Part shown: one piece after another, positions 5,556-12,410 of the stretch
Layout: each line of letters starts with the position of its first letter
Position numbering within the stretch: the first letter of the stretch is position 1
NCBI GenBank assembly: GCA_003233295.1
Contig: QILJ01000299.1
Span: 1 to 13,283, forward strand
DNA length: 13,283 nucleotides
Direction of reading: 5' to 3'
Origin: Ignavibacteria bacterium
GTDB lineage: Bacteria; Bacteroidota; Ignavibacteria; Ignavibacteriales; Melioribacteraceae
Position numbers and translations under genes: made by a program
The notes under the pieces: model-generated
What the model saw: the letters and a program-made list of their open reading frames with translations, nothing else
Told to the model about the DNA's origin: nothing
Database searches by the model: none

Positions 5556-7556
5556 TTGCAGAAACTTTTTAAAATAAAAATTTTGTTAATAGTAATTGTT
5601 TTTTCCTTTTGGGGACTATCAGCAAAAACCTACGCTCAAAAAATAACCAGTCAACAACTAGAGTATTCCCCGACTGAAAATTTACCAAAAGTTACTGCTT
5701 CTGAATTCATATCAGAAGTAATTGAAATTCCGTTAAAAAACGCTGAACCATTTATTGCTATTGGATTGACTGCGACTTTATATAATAATCCCATTTCCTT
5801 CTATTTACGTGTATCTGAAAATGGGAATGATTGGAGTAAATGGAACAAAATTAAAAACGATGACGAAGCTGGTAAAATAGATTTAAAATTTTTAGGTACT
5901 CTTCAATTTTTTAACAAGAACTCAAAGTTTATACAATTTAAAACAAATGAGTATTCAAACTTAAAAGCACTGACCTTCAGTTTTATAAGTCCCGGGAAAA
6001 CCCCTAAAAATATGATTGAAGAAAATATTAAACGCTCTCGGTTACAAAAATCGGTTGCCGGTCTTGAGAGACCTGCATATGTGAACAGGAAAGGATGGGG
6101 CTGTCCTCAAGATGAAAATGTGAGTTCCCGGTCATTAACTAATGTTACACATCTTATAATTCATCATAGTGCGGGCAATACGGTATCTTCTGACTATGCG
6201 GCTGTTGTCCGCTCATATTGGAATTATCATGTAAATTCGAATGGATGGGCAGACATAGGATATAATTGGTTAGTTGACCCGAATGGTGTGCTTTACAAAG
6301 GTCGAGCTTGGAAAAGCGATACTCAGGAAAATGTTATCGGCGCTCATAACTCCGGCAAGAACGGCAACACTGCGGGAATCTGTTTTATCGGCAATTATGT
6401 TTCAAATATTCCTAGCGATGCTGGTTTAGATAAAATTGCGGAAATTTCAGCATTCCTTTGCGATAAGTATAACATCGATCCCGAGGGGAAAAGTTATCAT
6501 GCTGCTATAGAAAGAGTAAATGATAATATTACAGGTCATGGACAAAGTGGCGGCGGAACTTCATGTCCTGGCACTCAAATAATTAACAGAATGCAGACAA
6601 TCAGAGAATTAACAGCGTCAAAAATTATAGATATTACCGCAGCACCGGAAGTTGTTTACACTTATCCAAATTCTGAAGTTGACAGTTCTTATTTAACAAA
6701 ACCGATTATTATTGAATTTACTCATCCAATGGATAAAAACTCTGTTGAAACTTCTTATACTATATCTCCAAATATTTTCGCTTTAATTAGCTGGAATGAT
6801 AATGGTAATATTTTTACAATCACTCCATCTTCCCCATTATCAAGCACTACCGAATATAAAGTTACACTAAGTACAGATGCAAAAAGCTTCTGGGAGGTTC
6901 CAATTGCGGAACAACTCGAAATAAATTTCGTAACTAAGAAAAATGATAATCTATCTTTACTCTCAGTTTATCCAAATGATGGTGCTACTGATGTAGAACT
7001 AGACGTAACGGTTAAGTTACAATTTGATGGTCCATTGGCTTCTAATTCATTAGGCGGGAATGTATTGTTTCTCGATGACGAAGAGAATAACGTTTCAATA
7101 AGAGTAAACACCGGCAGTTATTCTGATGGAATCATTGAATTTTATCCGACAAGTAATTTAACAGAAAATAAAAATTATTCAATTATTCTTAAAGGTGGTA
7201 TCTCAACAACCGATGGTTATAGTTTTGGGATTGACAAAAACATTACATTTTCTACAAAATCTTTGACAAGCGTTTTTAACGATAATACACCAAAAGATTA
7301 TGAATTAATTTCTTGTTACCCAAATCCGTTTAATCCGTCAACCACAATACAATTTCAAATAAAAGATGATTCCAAAGTATCGATCAAAATTTATGATATA
7401 ATCGGGAATGAGATCACTACACTTGTAAATAAATTTGTTAAAGCTGGAATTCATAAGTCTACTTTTAATGCAGGAAATCTTCCTTCCGGTATTTATTTCT
7501 CCCAAATTGTTACCAATAACGAAACAAAGACAATTAAACTTTTATTAACAAAATAA
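5556..7556 (+). CDS. Secreted PGRP/amidase_2-type N-acetylmuramoyl-L-alanine amidase with Ig-like modules and T9SS sorting domain
   Basis: This 666-residue protein probably cuts the bond between muramic acid and the stem peptide of peptidoglycan. Residues 1-28 are a signal peptide ('MQKLFKIKIL' then hydrophobic, likely cut after 'TYA'). Residues 30-150 are a poorly characterised N-terminal beta-rich region. The amidase domain spans about 170-355: 'THLIIHHSAG' (198-207; H203/H204 region for zinc), 'DIGYNWLVDPNGVLYKGR' (233-250), 'GICFIGN' (274-280), and 'GHGQSGGGTSCPG' (327-339; H328 and C337 as the other zinc ligands). In many relatives 'GHRD' stands where this has 'GHGQ'. Two Ig-like modules resembling the SbsA/Big_5 type follow (about 364-460 and 468-568), with repeated 'YPN', 'DATDV'-like and 'TSNLTENKNYSI' signatures. 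Residues 585-666 ('CYPNPFNPSTTIQFQI' onward) are a type IX secretion sorting domain, so the product is expected at the cell surface or outside. The start is TTG with GGAG upstream. Confidence 0.88.
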   Translation: MQKLFKIKILLIVIVFSFWGLSAKTYAQKITSQQLEYSPTENLPKVTASEFISEVIEIPLKNAEPFIAIGLTATLYNNPISFYLRVSENGNDWSKWNKIKNDDEAGKIDLKFLGTLQFFNKNSKFIQFKTNEYSNLKALTFSFISPGKTPKNMIEENIKRSRLQKSVAGLERPAYVNRKGWGCPQDENVSSRSLTNVTHLIIHHSAGNTVSSDYAAVVRSYWNYHVNSNGWADIGYNWLVDPNGVLYKGRAWKSDTQENVIGAHNSGKNGNTAGICFIGNYVSNIPSDAGLDKIAEISAFLCDKYNIDPEGKSYHAAIERVNDNITGHGQSGGGTSCPGTQIINRMQTIRELTASKIIDITAAPEVVYTYPNSEVDSSYLTKPIIIEFTHPMDKNSVETSYTISPNIFALISWNDNGNIFTITPSSPLSSTTEYKVTLSTDAKSFWEVPIAEQLEINFVTKKNDNLSLLSVYPNDGATDVELDVTVKLQFDGPLASNSLGGNVLFLDDEENNVSIRVNTGSYSDGIIEFYPTSNLTENKNYSIILKGGISTTDGYSFGIDKNITFSTKSLTSVFNDNTPKDYELISCYPNPFNPSTTIQFQIKDDSKVSIKIYDIIGNEITTLVNKFVKAGIHKSTFNAGNLPSGIYFSQIVTNNETKTIKLLLTK

Positions 7557-7566
7557 ATATTTTTTC

Positions 7567-7595
7567 TTGACAAGTGCTCTTGTGTTCACTATATT
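7567..7595 (+). promoter_or_regulatory. Sigma70-type promoter of lexA
   Basis: TTGACA (7567-7572), a 17-base spacer and TATATT (7590-7595) match the housekeeping consensus almost fully. Transcription should begin near 7602, leaving a leader of only about 18 bases before the TTG start at 7620. A strong promoter fits a gene kept off by its own repressor. Confidence 0.85.
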
Positions 7596-7606
7596 TGTAG
7601 TAAACA
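7583..7606. promoter_or_regulatory. Candidate LexA operator over the -10 box of lexA
   Basis: TGTTCACTA (7583-7591), six bases, then TAGTAAACA (7598-7606) form an inverted repeat matching at 8 of 9 positions. It covers the -10 hexamer and the predicted transcription start, an ideal place for repression. An outer pair, AGTGCTC (7573-7579) and GAGCACT (7610-7616), matches perfectly at 7 positions. LexA usually represses its own gene, so an autoregulatory operator is expected here. The sequence is neither the E. coli CTGT-N8-ACAG nor the Gram-positive GAAC-N4-GTTC form. Confidence 0.6.
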
Positions 7607-7607
7607 T

Positions 7608-7612
7608 GGGAG
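7608..7612 (+). promoter_or_regulatory. Ribosome binding site deciding the TTG start of lexA
   Basis: GGGAG stands seven bases before TTG at 7620. An upstream ATG at 7606 is out of frame and encodes only five codons before a TGA (7621-7623) that overlaps the TTG. With transcription starting near 7602, that ATG has no room for its own ribosome site, so TTG is the likely lexA start. Confidence 0.7.
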
Positions 7613-7619
7613 CACTACT

Positions 7620-8252
7620 TTGAAAAAAACACTTACAGACCGTCAAAAAGAAATTTATAATTTCATTAAAAACTTTATTGAATTGAACGGTTACCCCCCA
7701 ACCTACCGCGAAATTGGATTTGAATTTGATATATCAAGTACTTTCGGCGTTAAGAGACACATTGATGCACTGATTAAAAAAGGTTTTTTGAACATTGCCG
7801 AAAACTCAAGCAGAACTTTATCCATTAACGAACCGGACTCCATTTCTACAGCACGAATTTCCGATATTGTTGAAATTCCAATTGTTGGACGTGTTGCCGC
7901 CGGACAGCCAATTCTGGCAGAAGAGAACGTTGAGGGAACTTTTAGCATTCATAAAAGTCTAATAAATGGAAAATCTGATTGTTTTGCTCTAAGAGTTAAA
8001 GGTGATAGTATGATAAACGCAGGAATTTTTGAAGGAGATGTTGTTATAGTTAATCCTCAAAAAGATGCAAACAATGGAGAAATTATTGTCGCACTTTTAG
8101 GTAATGAAGCAACACTAAAAAGATTTGAAAGAAAGAACAATAAAATTGCGCTTGTACCTGAAAATGAGAAATATGACAAAATTAGGATCAAAAAAGATGA
8201 TGATTTTTCGATAGTCGGAAAAGCCCTCGGCGTTTTTAGATGGTATAATTGA
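7620..8252 (+). CDS. lexA: LexA repressor (SOS response regulator, self-cleaving)
   Basis: LexA represses DNA-damage genes and cuts itself when RecA forms filaments on single-stranded DNA. At 210 residues the length is normal. The N-terminal winged helix-turn-helix covers about 1-68: 'LTDRQKEIYNFI' (5-16), 'GYPPTYREIG' (24-33) and 'ISSTFGVKRHIDALIKKGFL' (38-57). The C-terminal S24 peptidase-like domain begins at about 85. The cleavage site is A94-G95 in 'GRVAAGQPILAEE' (90-102). The catalytic dyad is S130 in 'VKGDSMINAGIFEGDVVIV' (126-144) and K167 in 'GNEATLKRF' (161-169). All residues for self-cleavage are present, so it should be functional. It has its own promoter and operator, and two small genes follow with gaps of 11 and 10 bases, suggesting one damage-inducible transcript. 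The start is TTG, supported by GGGAG. Confidence 0.95.
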   Translation: MKKTLTDRQKEIYNFIKNFIELNGYPPTYREIGFEFDISSTFGVKRHIDALIKKGFLNIAENSSRTLSINEPDSISTARISDIVEIPIVGRVAAGQPILAEENVEGTFSIHKSLINGKSDCFALRVKGDSMINAGIFEGDVVIVNPQKDANNGEIIVALLGNEATLKRFERKNNKIALVPENEKYDKIRIKKDDDFSIVGKALGVFRWYN

Positions 8253-8253
8253 A

Positions 8254-8258
8254 AGGGG
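8254..8258 (+). promoter_or_regulatory. Ribosome binding site choosing ATG 8264 for the small gene after lexA
   Basis: AGGGG lies five bases before ATG 8264-8266. A longer reading from TTG 8249 would add five residues and overlap the lexA stop, but it would place this purine run inside the coding sequence. The ATG is the better start. Confidence 0.65.
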
Positions 8259-8263
8259 AAAAA

Positions 8264-8503
8264 ATGAAAACTGAAATATTTTCAAAAGCGATCTCAAATA
8301 GAAATAGAGTTAAATTGCTTTACAATTTACAAGAAACTCTTTTAGAACCGTACTTTTTAAGTATAAATCGTAGTGGTAAAAAAGTTGTATTCGGCAGGAT
8401 TAATAATTCGGCAGAGATCAAAATGATTGAATACGATAAAATATTCAATATCAAGATTCTAGGTTATTCGCAATTCTCACCAATAATACCAATATTAAAT
8501 TGA
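8264..8503 (+). CDS. Small WYL-domain-like protein in the lexA operon
   Basis: This 79-residue gene starts 11 bases after the lexA stop. I recognise no named family with certainty. The pattern resembles a stand-alone WYL (Sm-like beta-barrel) domain: 'KAISNRNRVKLLYN' (8-21) matches the opening 'AI..r..v.i.Y' helix-strand; 'LLEPYFLSINRSGKKVVFGR' (26-45) matches the '.v.P..l......yl.g' strands; and 'KMIEYDKIFNIKIL' (53-66) matches the '.r.f.ldrI..i.il' part. The ending 'FSPIIPILN' is hydrophobic and proline-rich. WYL domains commonly bind nucleic acid or nucleotides and act as ligand-sensing regulators in DNA-damage and defence settings. That would suit a lexA neighbour, but the function here is inference. 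There is no signal peptide or membrane segment. The next gene's ribosome site overlaps its stop codon, so the two are probably translated together. Confidence 0.6.
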   Translation: MKTEIFSKAISNRNRVKLLYNLQETLLEPYFLSINRSGKKVVFGRINNSAEIKMIEYDKIFNIKILGYSQFSPIIPILN

Positions 8504-8507
8504 GGTG
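8502..8507 (+). promoter_or_regulatory. Ribosome binding site overlapping the preceding stop codon
   Basis: GAGGTG overlaps the TGA (8501-8503) of the preceding gene and stands six bases before ATG 8514. This supports ATG 8514 over the in-frame GTG at 8505, which lies inside the site itself. The arrangement is typical of translational coupling. Confidence 0.65.
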
Positions 8508-8513
8508 ATCAAT

Positions 8514-8900
8514 ATGACTAGAATAACAGATAAAGACAGAATTGATTCGCTTATCAAACACTTTTGGAAAAACGGTTTTTTAACGCTTAGTAGAAAACAC
8601 GGCACTTATTTGCCTAATCCTAATCCTATCGGTGATTATGAAGTTGATGCAGTAGGTAAATTAAACAAGAAATACGTTCTGGGATTGACCTTGGAAAAAG
8701 AGGACATTGAAAATCCTAATATTTTAAGGAAAATAAAATTCCTAGCCAGTCAAAAAAATAAATTTTCTCTGCAGAAAGTTACACTCTTTTTAGGATGTCC
8801 GGACGAACTCCGTTCCGATGTTGAATCTTTGTTATCACAGTTGGACGAAAATCTCAGAAATAATATAAAGATAGTATCTACCTCCTTAAACAATGATTAA
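8514..8900 (+). CDS. Hypothetical protein in the lexA operon, possible degenerate restriction-endonuclease-like fold
   Basis: A 128-residue soluble protein without signal peptide, 10 bases downstream of the WYL-like gene. I do not recognise a family. The element order is suggestive: an N-terminal helix ('IDSLIKHFWKNGF', 10-22), a strand ('LTLSRKHG', 23-30), a strand ending in 'YEVDAVGK' (42-49), a strand 'KYVLGLTLEKED' (53-64), then a helix and a strand ('KVTLFLGC', 88-95). This resembles small nucleases such as Hjc-type resolvases or YraN-like proteins, where an acidic '(E)xD' strand is followed by a hairpin to 'ExK'. E43 and D45 fit the first acidic position, but the second strand reads 'GLTL' where 'ExK' would be. 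An active nuclease is therefore doubtful, and a non-catalytic DNA-binding relative is as likely. Position after lexA suggests damage-regulated expression. Transcription probably ends in the AT-rich gap that follows. Confidence 0.55.
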   Translation: MTRITDKDRIDSLIKHFWKNGFLTLSRKHGTYLPNPNPIGDYEVDAVGKLNKKYVLGLTLEKEDIENPNILRKIKFLASQKNKFSLQKVTLFLGCPDELRSDVESLLSQLDENLRNNIKIVSTSLNND

Positions 8901-9033
8901 GTAAAGATAATCATCCAAAATAATATTTTTTATCAAAAGCAATTCAAAAATTTTTCTGGCACAAAATCAAAATAGTTTTGTATAATTCAAATGGTAAGCT
9001 ACAATTATAAAGTACTTGTAAGTTCAAAGAATC

Positions 9034-9062
9034 TTGACATTTATACAACCGCCACCTATTTT
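9034..9062 (+). promoter_or_regulatory. Sigma70-type promoter of the uppS-bamA-ompH cluster
   Basis: TTGACA (9034-9039), a 17-base spacer and TATTTT (9057-9062) give a near-consensus promoter, with a start expected about 9069 and a leader of some 26 bases before the uppS GTG. It lies in the 194-base gap after the lexA operon, showing that the envelope cluster has its own transcription. Confidence 0.8.
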
Positions 9063-9094
9063 GAGTAGTCTTTTTAAAATTTATTGGGAAGTGA

Positions 9095-9880
9095 GTGAAA
9101 AAGGTTTTATCGGAGGACGATAAAAAGGTAATCGAAAGGACAAAACAGCTTGGCAATATACCTAAACACATTGCTATTATTATGGATGGCAATGGTCGGT
9201 GGGCAAAAAGCAGAGGTTTGCCAAGAGTAGCGGGTCATAGAAAAGGAATTGAAACCGTAAGGATAATAGTTGAAGCTTGTGCAAATCTGGGTGTTGAATA
9301 TTTAACCCTCTATACTTTTTCTACAGAAAATTGGCGGCGACCGAAATCTGAAGTTTCTACTTTGATGAGGTTAATTGTAAAAAGTTTAAAAGATGAAACC
9401 GAAGACCTGAACAAAAATAATATTAAACTCACTTCCATCGGTAATATTAATTTACTTCCAAAAGAAGTTGAAGCTGAATTGGAATACGCAATTGATAAGA
9501 CCGGCAATAATACTAAAATGACACTCAACTTAGCATTGAGTTACAGCGGCAGATGGGAAATTACTAAAGCTGTAAGGAAAATTATTGAAAAATATAAAGC
9601 CGGTAATATTGAACTTGATGATATAAATGAAACAATGATATCTAATAACTTGGAAACAAGCGGAATGCCAGATCCTGAACTAGTTATTAGAAGCGGCGGT
9701 GAAATGAGGATAAGTAATTTTTTACTTTGGCAGATTGCTTATTCGGAAATTTATGTAACAGATGTATTATGGCCAAAATTTAGGACTAAAGATTTGATTA
9801 AAGCAATTATAGAATTCCAAACGAGAGAGAGAAGATTCGGACTTGTTAGCGAACAAATTGAACATACTCAAAAAGGTTAA
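9095..9880 (+). CDS. uppS: Isoprenyl transferase, undecaprenyl diphosphate synthase
   Basis: This cytosolic cis-prenyltransferase adds isopentenyl units to farnesyl diphosphate, making the C55 undecaprenyl carrier used for peptidoglycan and surface glycans. It has 261 residues; the family norm is 240-260. Motifs are 'HIAIIMDGNGRWA' (25-37, D31 binding magnesium and diphosphate), 'GHRKGIETVR' (47-56), 'LTLYTFSTENWRRP' (70-83), 'LNLALSYSGRWEI' (144-156), 'PDPELVIRSGGEMRISNFLL' (192-211) and 'RERRFGLV' (244-251). All conserved substrate-binding stretches are present. The start is GTG at 9095, with GGGA five bases upstream; a GTG at 9091 is in a different frame. Its 3' end overlaps bamA by 38 bases. 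It is the first gene of the cluster, and its product also feeds sugar transferases such as the one at 2435-3259, though they share no operon. Confidence 0.96.
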   Translation: MKKVLSEDDKKVIERTKQLGNIPKHIAIIMDGNGRWAKSRGLPRVAGHRKGIETVRIIVEACANLGVEYLTLYTFSTENWRRPKSEVSTLMRLIVKSLKDETEDLNKNNIKLTSIGNINLLPKEVEAELEYAIDKTGNNTKMTLNLALSYSGRWEITKAVRKIIEKYKAGNIELDDINETMISNNLETSGMPDPELVIRSGGEMRISNFLLWQIAYSEIYVTDVLWPKFRTKDLIKAIIEFQTRERRFGLVSEQIEHTQKG

Positions 9881-12377
9881 AAATATTCCCATAAGCTGGC
9901 TAGGTTTTATCATCTTGATAGTGATTATTTCGTCAACTAATGTTTTTTCTCAATTACAGAAAAAGAATTATAAAATTTTGGGAATCACTGTTGAAGGAAA
10001 TACAACTGCCGATGCAACGACAATTATTGCTAACAGCGGTTTGAAAGTAGGCGATGAAATTGAAATACCGGGGGATCAAACTTTGAATGCAATCCGAAGA
10101 TTATGGAAGCTTGGGCTTTTTACTTCGGACATCCAAATCGAAATAGAAAAGAAAGTCGGGGACGGCGTTTTTCTTGTGATAAAAGTAAATGAGTATCCCA
10201 GAATAGAAAAGTATATTTTCAAAGGGAATGATGAACTTGACGATGAAGATCTTGATAAGGTTGTTACATTTGTATCGGGTCAAATATTGAAACCGCAGTC
10301 AATATATAAAACCGTCCGTGACATGAAAAAACTTTATGATGAAGAAAGCTTAATGAATGCCGAGATAAAACCGGTTTTATATAAATTTGAAAAAGCTGAT
10401 ACAACAGACGATGACGAAATTACAGTTACGTGGGTAAGCAAAGACGATCCTTCTGAAACTGAGGAAACCGTTTATGAATATGATCCCGAGAGTAAAAGAA
10501 ACATTGTGAAGCGAATTAAGAATAGATTACTATTAATTTATTTTATTGAGGAAGGTCAAGAAGTTGATGTTCACTCAATTAAATTTAATGGCAATGAAGC
10601 TTTTGATGACGATGACTTAAAATCGGAATTTGATGAAACAAGCGAGCCTGTCTGGTGGAAATTCTGGTCTGACGATTCTTTTAATAAAGAAGATTATGAG
10701 AAAGATAAAAAACTTCTTAAGGATTTTTACAACAAAGAAGGTTATCGTGATTTTGAAATAATAAGCGACTCTCTTATTTATAATAAAGATAAAACAGAAG
10801 TCGATATTGTAATCAATGTTATAGAAGGTCCCCAGTTAAAAGTGAGAAATATTTATTGGGAAGGCAATACGGTTTACAGCACCGATATATTAAATGCTAG
10901 ATTAGATTTTAAAAAAGGAGACATATATAATCTCGAACGCTTTAATCAAAATTTAAGATTTAACGAAAGCCAAACTGACGTATCTTCAGTTTATCAGGAT
11001 AATGGATATCTTGGTTTCAGCCTCGATACTAGAGAAGAACGAGTAGCTCCCGATTCAGTTGATATATATGTAACAATTCATGAGAACCAAAGATTCAAAG
11101 TTGGAGAAGTGAATATTGCGGGAAATACAAAAACGAAAGATAAAGTTGTAAGACGTGAACTCTATACTGTTCCGGGTGACTACTTTAGCAGATCAGCAAT
11201 CTTCACCAGCCTTCAGCAGCTTGCTAATCTTCAATATTTTAATGTTGAAAAATTATATACAAAGGGAATCGATTATAAACCGGTTAATGATAGCACTGTT
11301 AATTTGAATTATTCTGTCGAGGAGAAATCAAGTGATTACCTTAATGCTTCTGTCGGTTACAGCGGGAGTTATGGCTTTAGCGGATCTATTGGCGTTACGC
11401 TTACAAATTTTGATATCGGGCATCCATTCTCAATGGGTGGTGGACAGATATTAAATTTCAACTGGCAATTCGGTGTTGGTAATTACTATCAAACTTTCAA
11501 TATCGGTTTTACCGAGCCGTGGTTTATGGATTCACCCACAATGGTCGGTTTCGATATTTTTGATACAAGACAAAGATACATTTACGATCTTAAGCAGACA
11601 GGTATTACGTTTAAAGTCGGTCGAAGACTAAAATGGCCTGATAAGTTTTTCTATATACAAGGAATTTTTAGATATCAATATAACAACATTATAAACGGTG
11701 CATCTTACTATCAAGTTGGTAAATACAACCAATTTACATTAGGCGCTACAACAACTCGTACCGATATTGATAACCCTATCTTCCCTTCCCGCGGTTCTAA
11801 GTTTTCAGTCAATGCCGAGTTAAGCGGCGGACCGTTTTTACCCGGAGATGTTGACTATTTCAAACTGCAGTTCAAAACAGATTTTTACAGAAGATTGTTT
11901 AACTCGAACAGAGTGGTTTTCTATGCCGGATTTGATATTGGTTACATTGAGGAATTGAAACCAAATACTCCCATCCAGCCTTTTGAGTATTTTTATATGG
12001 GTGGTAACGGTTTGGTCATTGCAACTACTCCTTTACGCGGTTATGATGATAGAAGTGTAGGACCGAGAAATCCTCGTACGGGACAGATAATCGGCGGTAG
12101 AGTTATGACTCGTTATGTTCTTGAGTTAAGAGGCGCTCTTACACTGGAGCCAATGCCGATATATTTGATCGCTTTTGCAGAAGCTGGTAATGTTTGGGAA
12201 GATTTAAGGAAAACTGACTTTTACGATCTTAGGAGATCGGTTGGTATTGGCGCAAGAATTATGATAAATCCGATTGGTTTAATTGGATTTGATTATGGAT
12301 ACGGATTTGATAGACCCATTGTTGACGGTAGACAGCCTCAATGGGTATTTCACTTCCAATTTGGAAAAGGATTTTAA
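9843..12377 (+). CDS. bamA: Outer membrane protein assembly factor BamA (Omp85 family)
   Basis: BamA is the outer-membrane barrel that folds and inserts beta-barrel proteins. The 844 residues contain a signal peptide (hydrophobic segment 17-31, cleavage near 36), five POTRA-like domains (about 44-118, 119-240, 242-329, 333-414, 416-494) and a C-terminal barrel (about 497-844). Visible signs are repeated 'I.V.GN' strand starts at 48-53, 246-251, 336-342 and 423-428; 'LRGYDDRSVGP' (731-741), equivalent to the L6 loop VRGF lock; and a final strand 'WVFHFQFGKGF' ending in phenylalanine. Unusual parts are an acidic insert in POTRA2 (185-215) and an acidic, Trp-rich segment in POTRA3 ('EPVWWKFWSDD', 268-278). 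The start is a TTG inside uppS, with a GAGAGAAG-like purine run upstream; a second TTG at 9858 is an alternative. The overlap suggests translational coupling. No lipoprotein partners (bamB-E) are present here. Confidence 0.95.
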   Translation: MLANKLNILKKVKNIPISWLGFIILIVIISSTNVFSQLQKKNYKILGITVEGNTTADATTIIANSGLKVGDEIEIPGDQTLNAIRRLWKLGLFTSDIQIEIEKKVGDGVFLVIKVNEYPRIEKYIFKGNDELDDEDLDKVVTFVSGQILKPQSIYKTVRDMKKLYDEESLMNAEIKPVLYKFEKADTTDDDEITVTWVSKDDPSETEETVYEYDPESKRNIVKRIKNRLLLIYFIEEGQEVDVHSIKFNGNEAFDDDDLKSEFDETSEPVWWKFWSDDSFNKEDYEKDKKLLKDFYNKEGYRDFEIISDSLIYNKDKTEVDIVINVIEGPQLKVRNIYWEGNTVYSTDILNARLDFKKGDIYNLERFNQNLRFNESQTDVSSVYQDNGYLGFSLDTREERVAPDSVDIYVTIHENQRFKVGEVNIAGNTKTKDKVVRRELYTVPGDYFSRSAIFTSLQQLANLQYFNVEKLYTKGIDYKPVNDSTVNLNYSVEEKSSDYLNASVGYSGSYGFSGSIGVTLTNFDIGHPFSMGGGQILNFNWQFGVGNYYQTFNIGFTEPWFMDSPTMVGFDIFDTRQRYIYDLKQTGITFKVGRRLKWPDKFFYIQGIFRYQYNNIINGASYYQVGKYNQFTLGATTTRTDIDNPIFPSRGSKFSVNAELSGGPFLPGDVDYFKLQFKTDFYRRLFNSNRVVFYAGFDIGYIEELKPNTPIQPFEYFYMGGNGLVIATTPLRGYDDRSVGPRNPRTGQIIGGRVMTRYVLELRGALTLEPMPIYLIAFAEAGNVWEDLRKTDFYDLRRSVGIGARIMINPIGLIGFDYGYGFDRPIVDGRQPQWVFHFQFGKGF

Positions 12378-12410
12378 TTAATATTTCTACTTATAAATTA
12401 AGAGGTTAAT

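Noticed and set aside
7606..7623. Five-codon leader peptide before lexA
   Set aside because: With transcription starting near 7602, its ATG has almost no leader and no ribosome site; probably a chance ATG beside the GGGAG.
8894..8913. TGATTA...TAATCA hairpin after the lexA operon as a terminator
   Set aside because: The stem is only 6 bp, purely AT-rich apart from one pair, with an 8-base loop and no direct T run; too weak to call.
8944..9192. Minus-strand open frame of 82 codons covering the gap before uppS
   Set aside because: It overlaps the uppS promoter and the conserved start of uppS, and its translation resembles no protein family.
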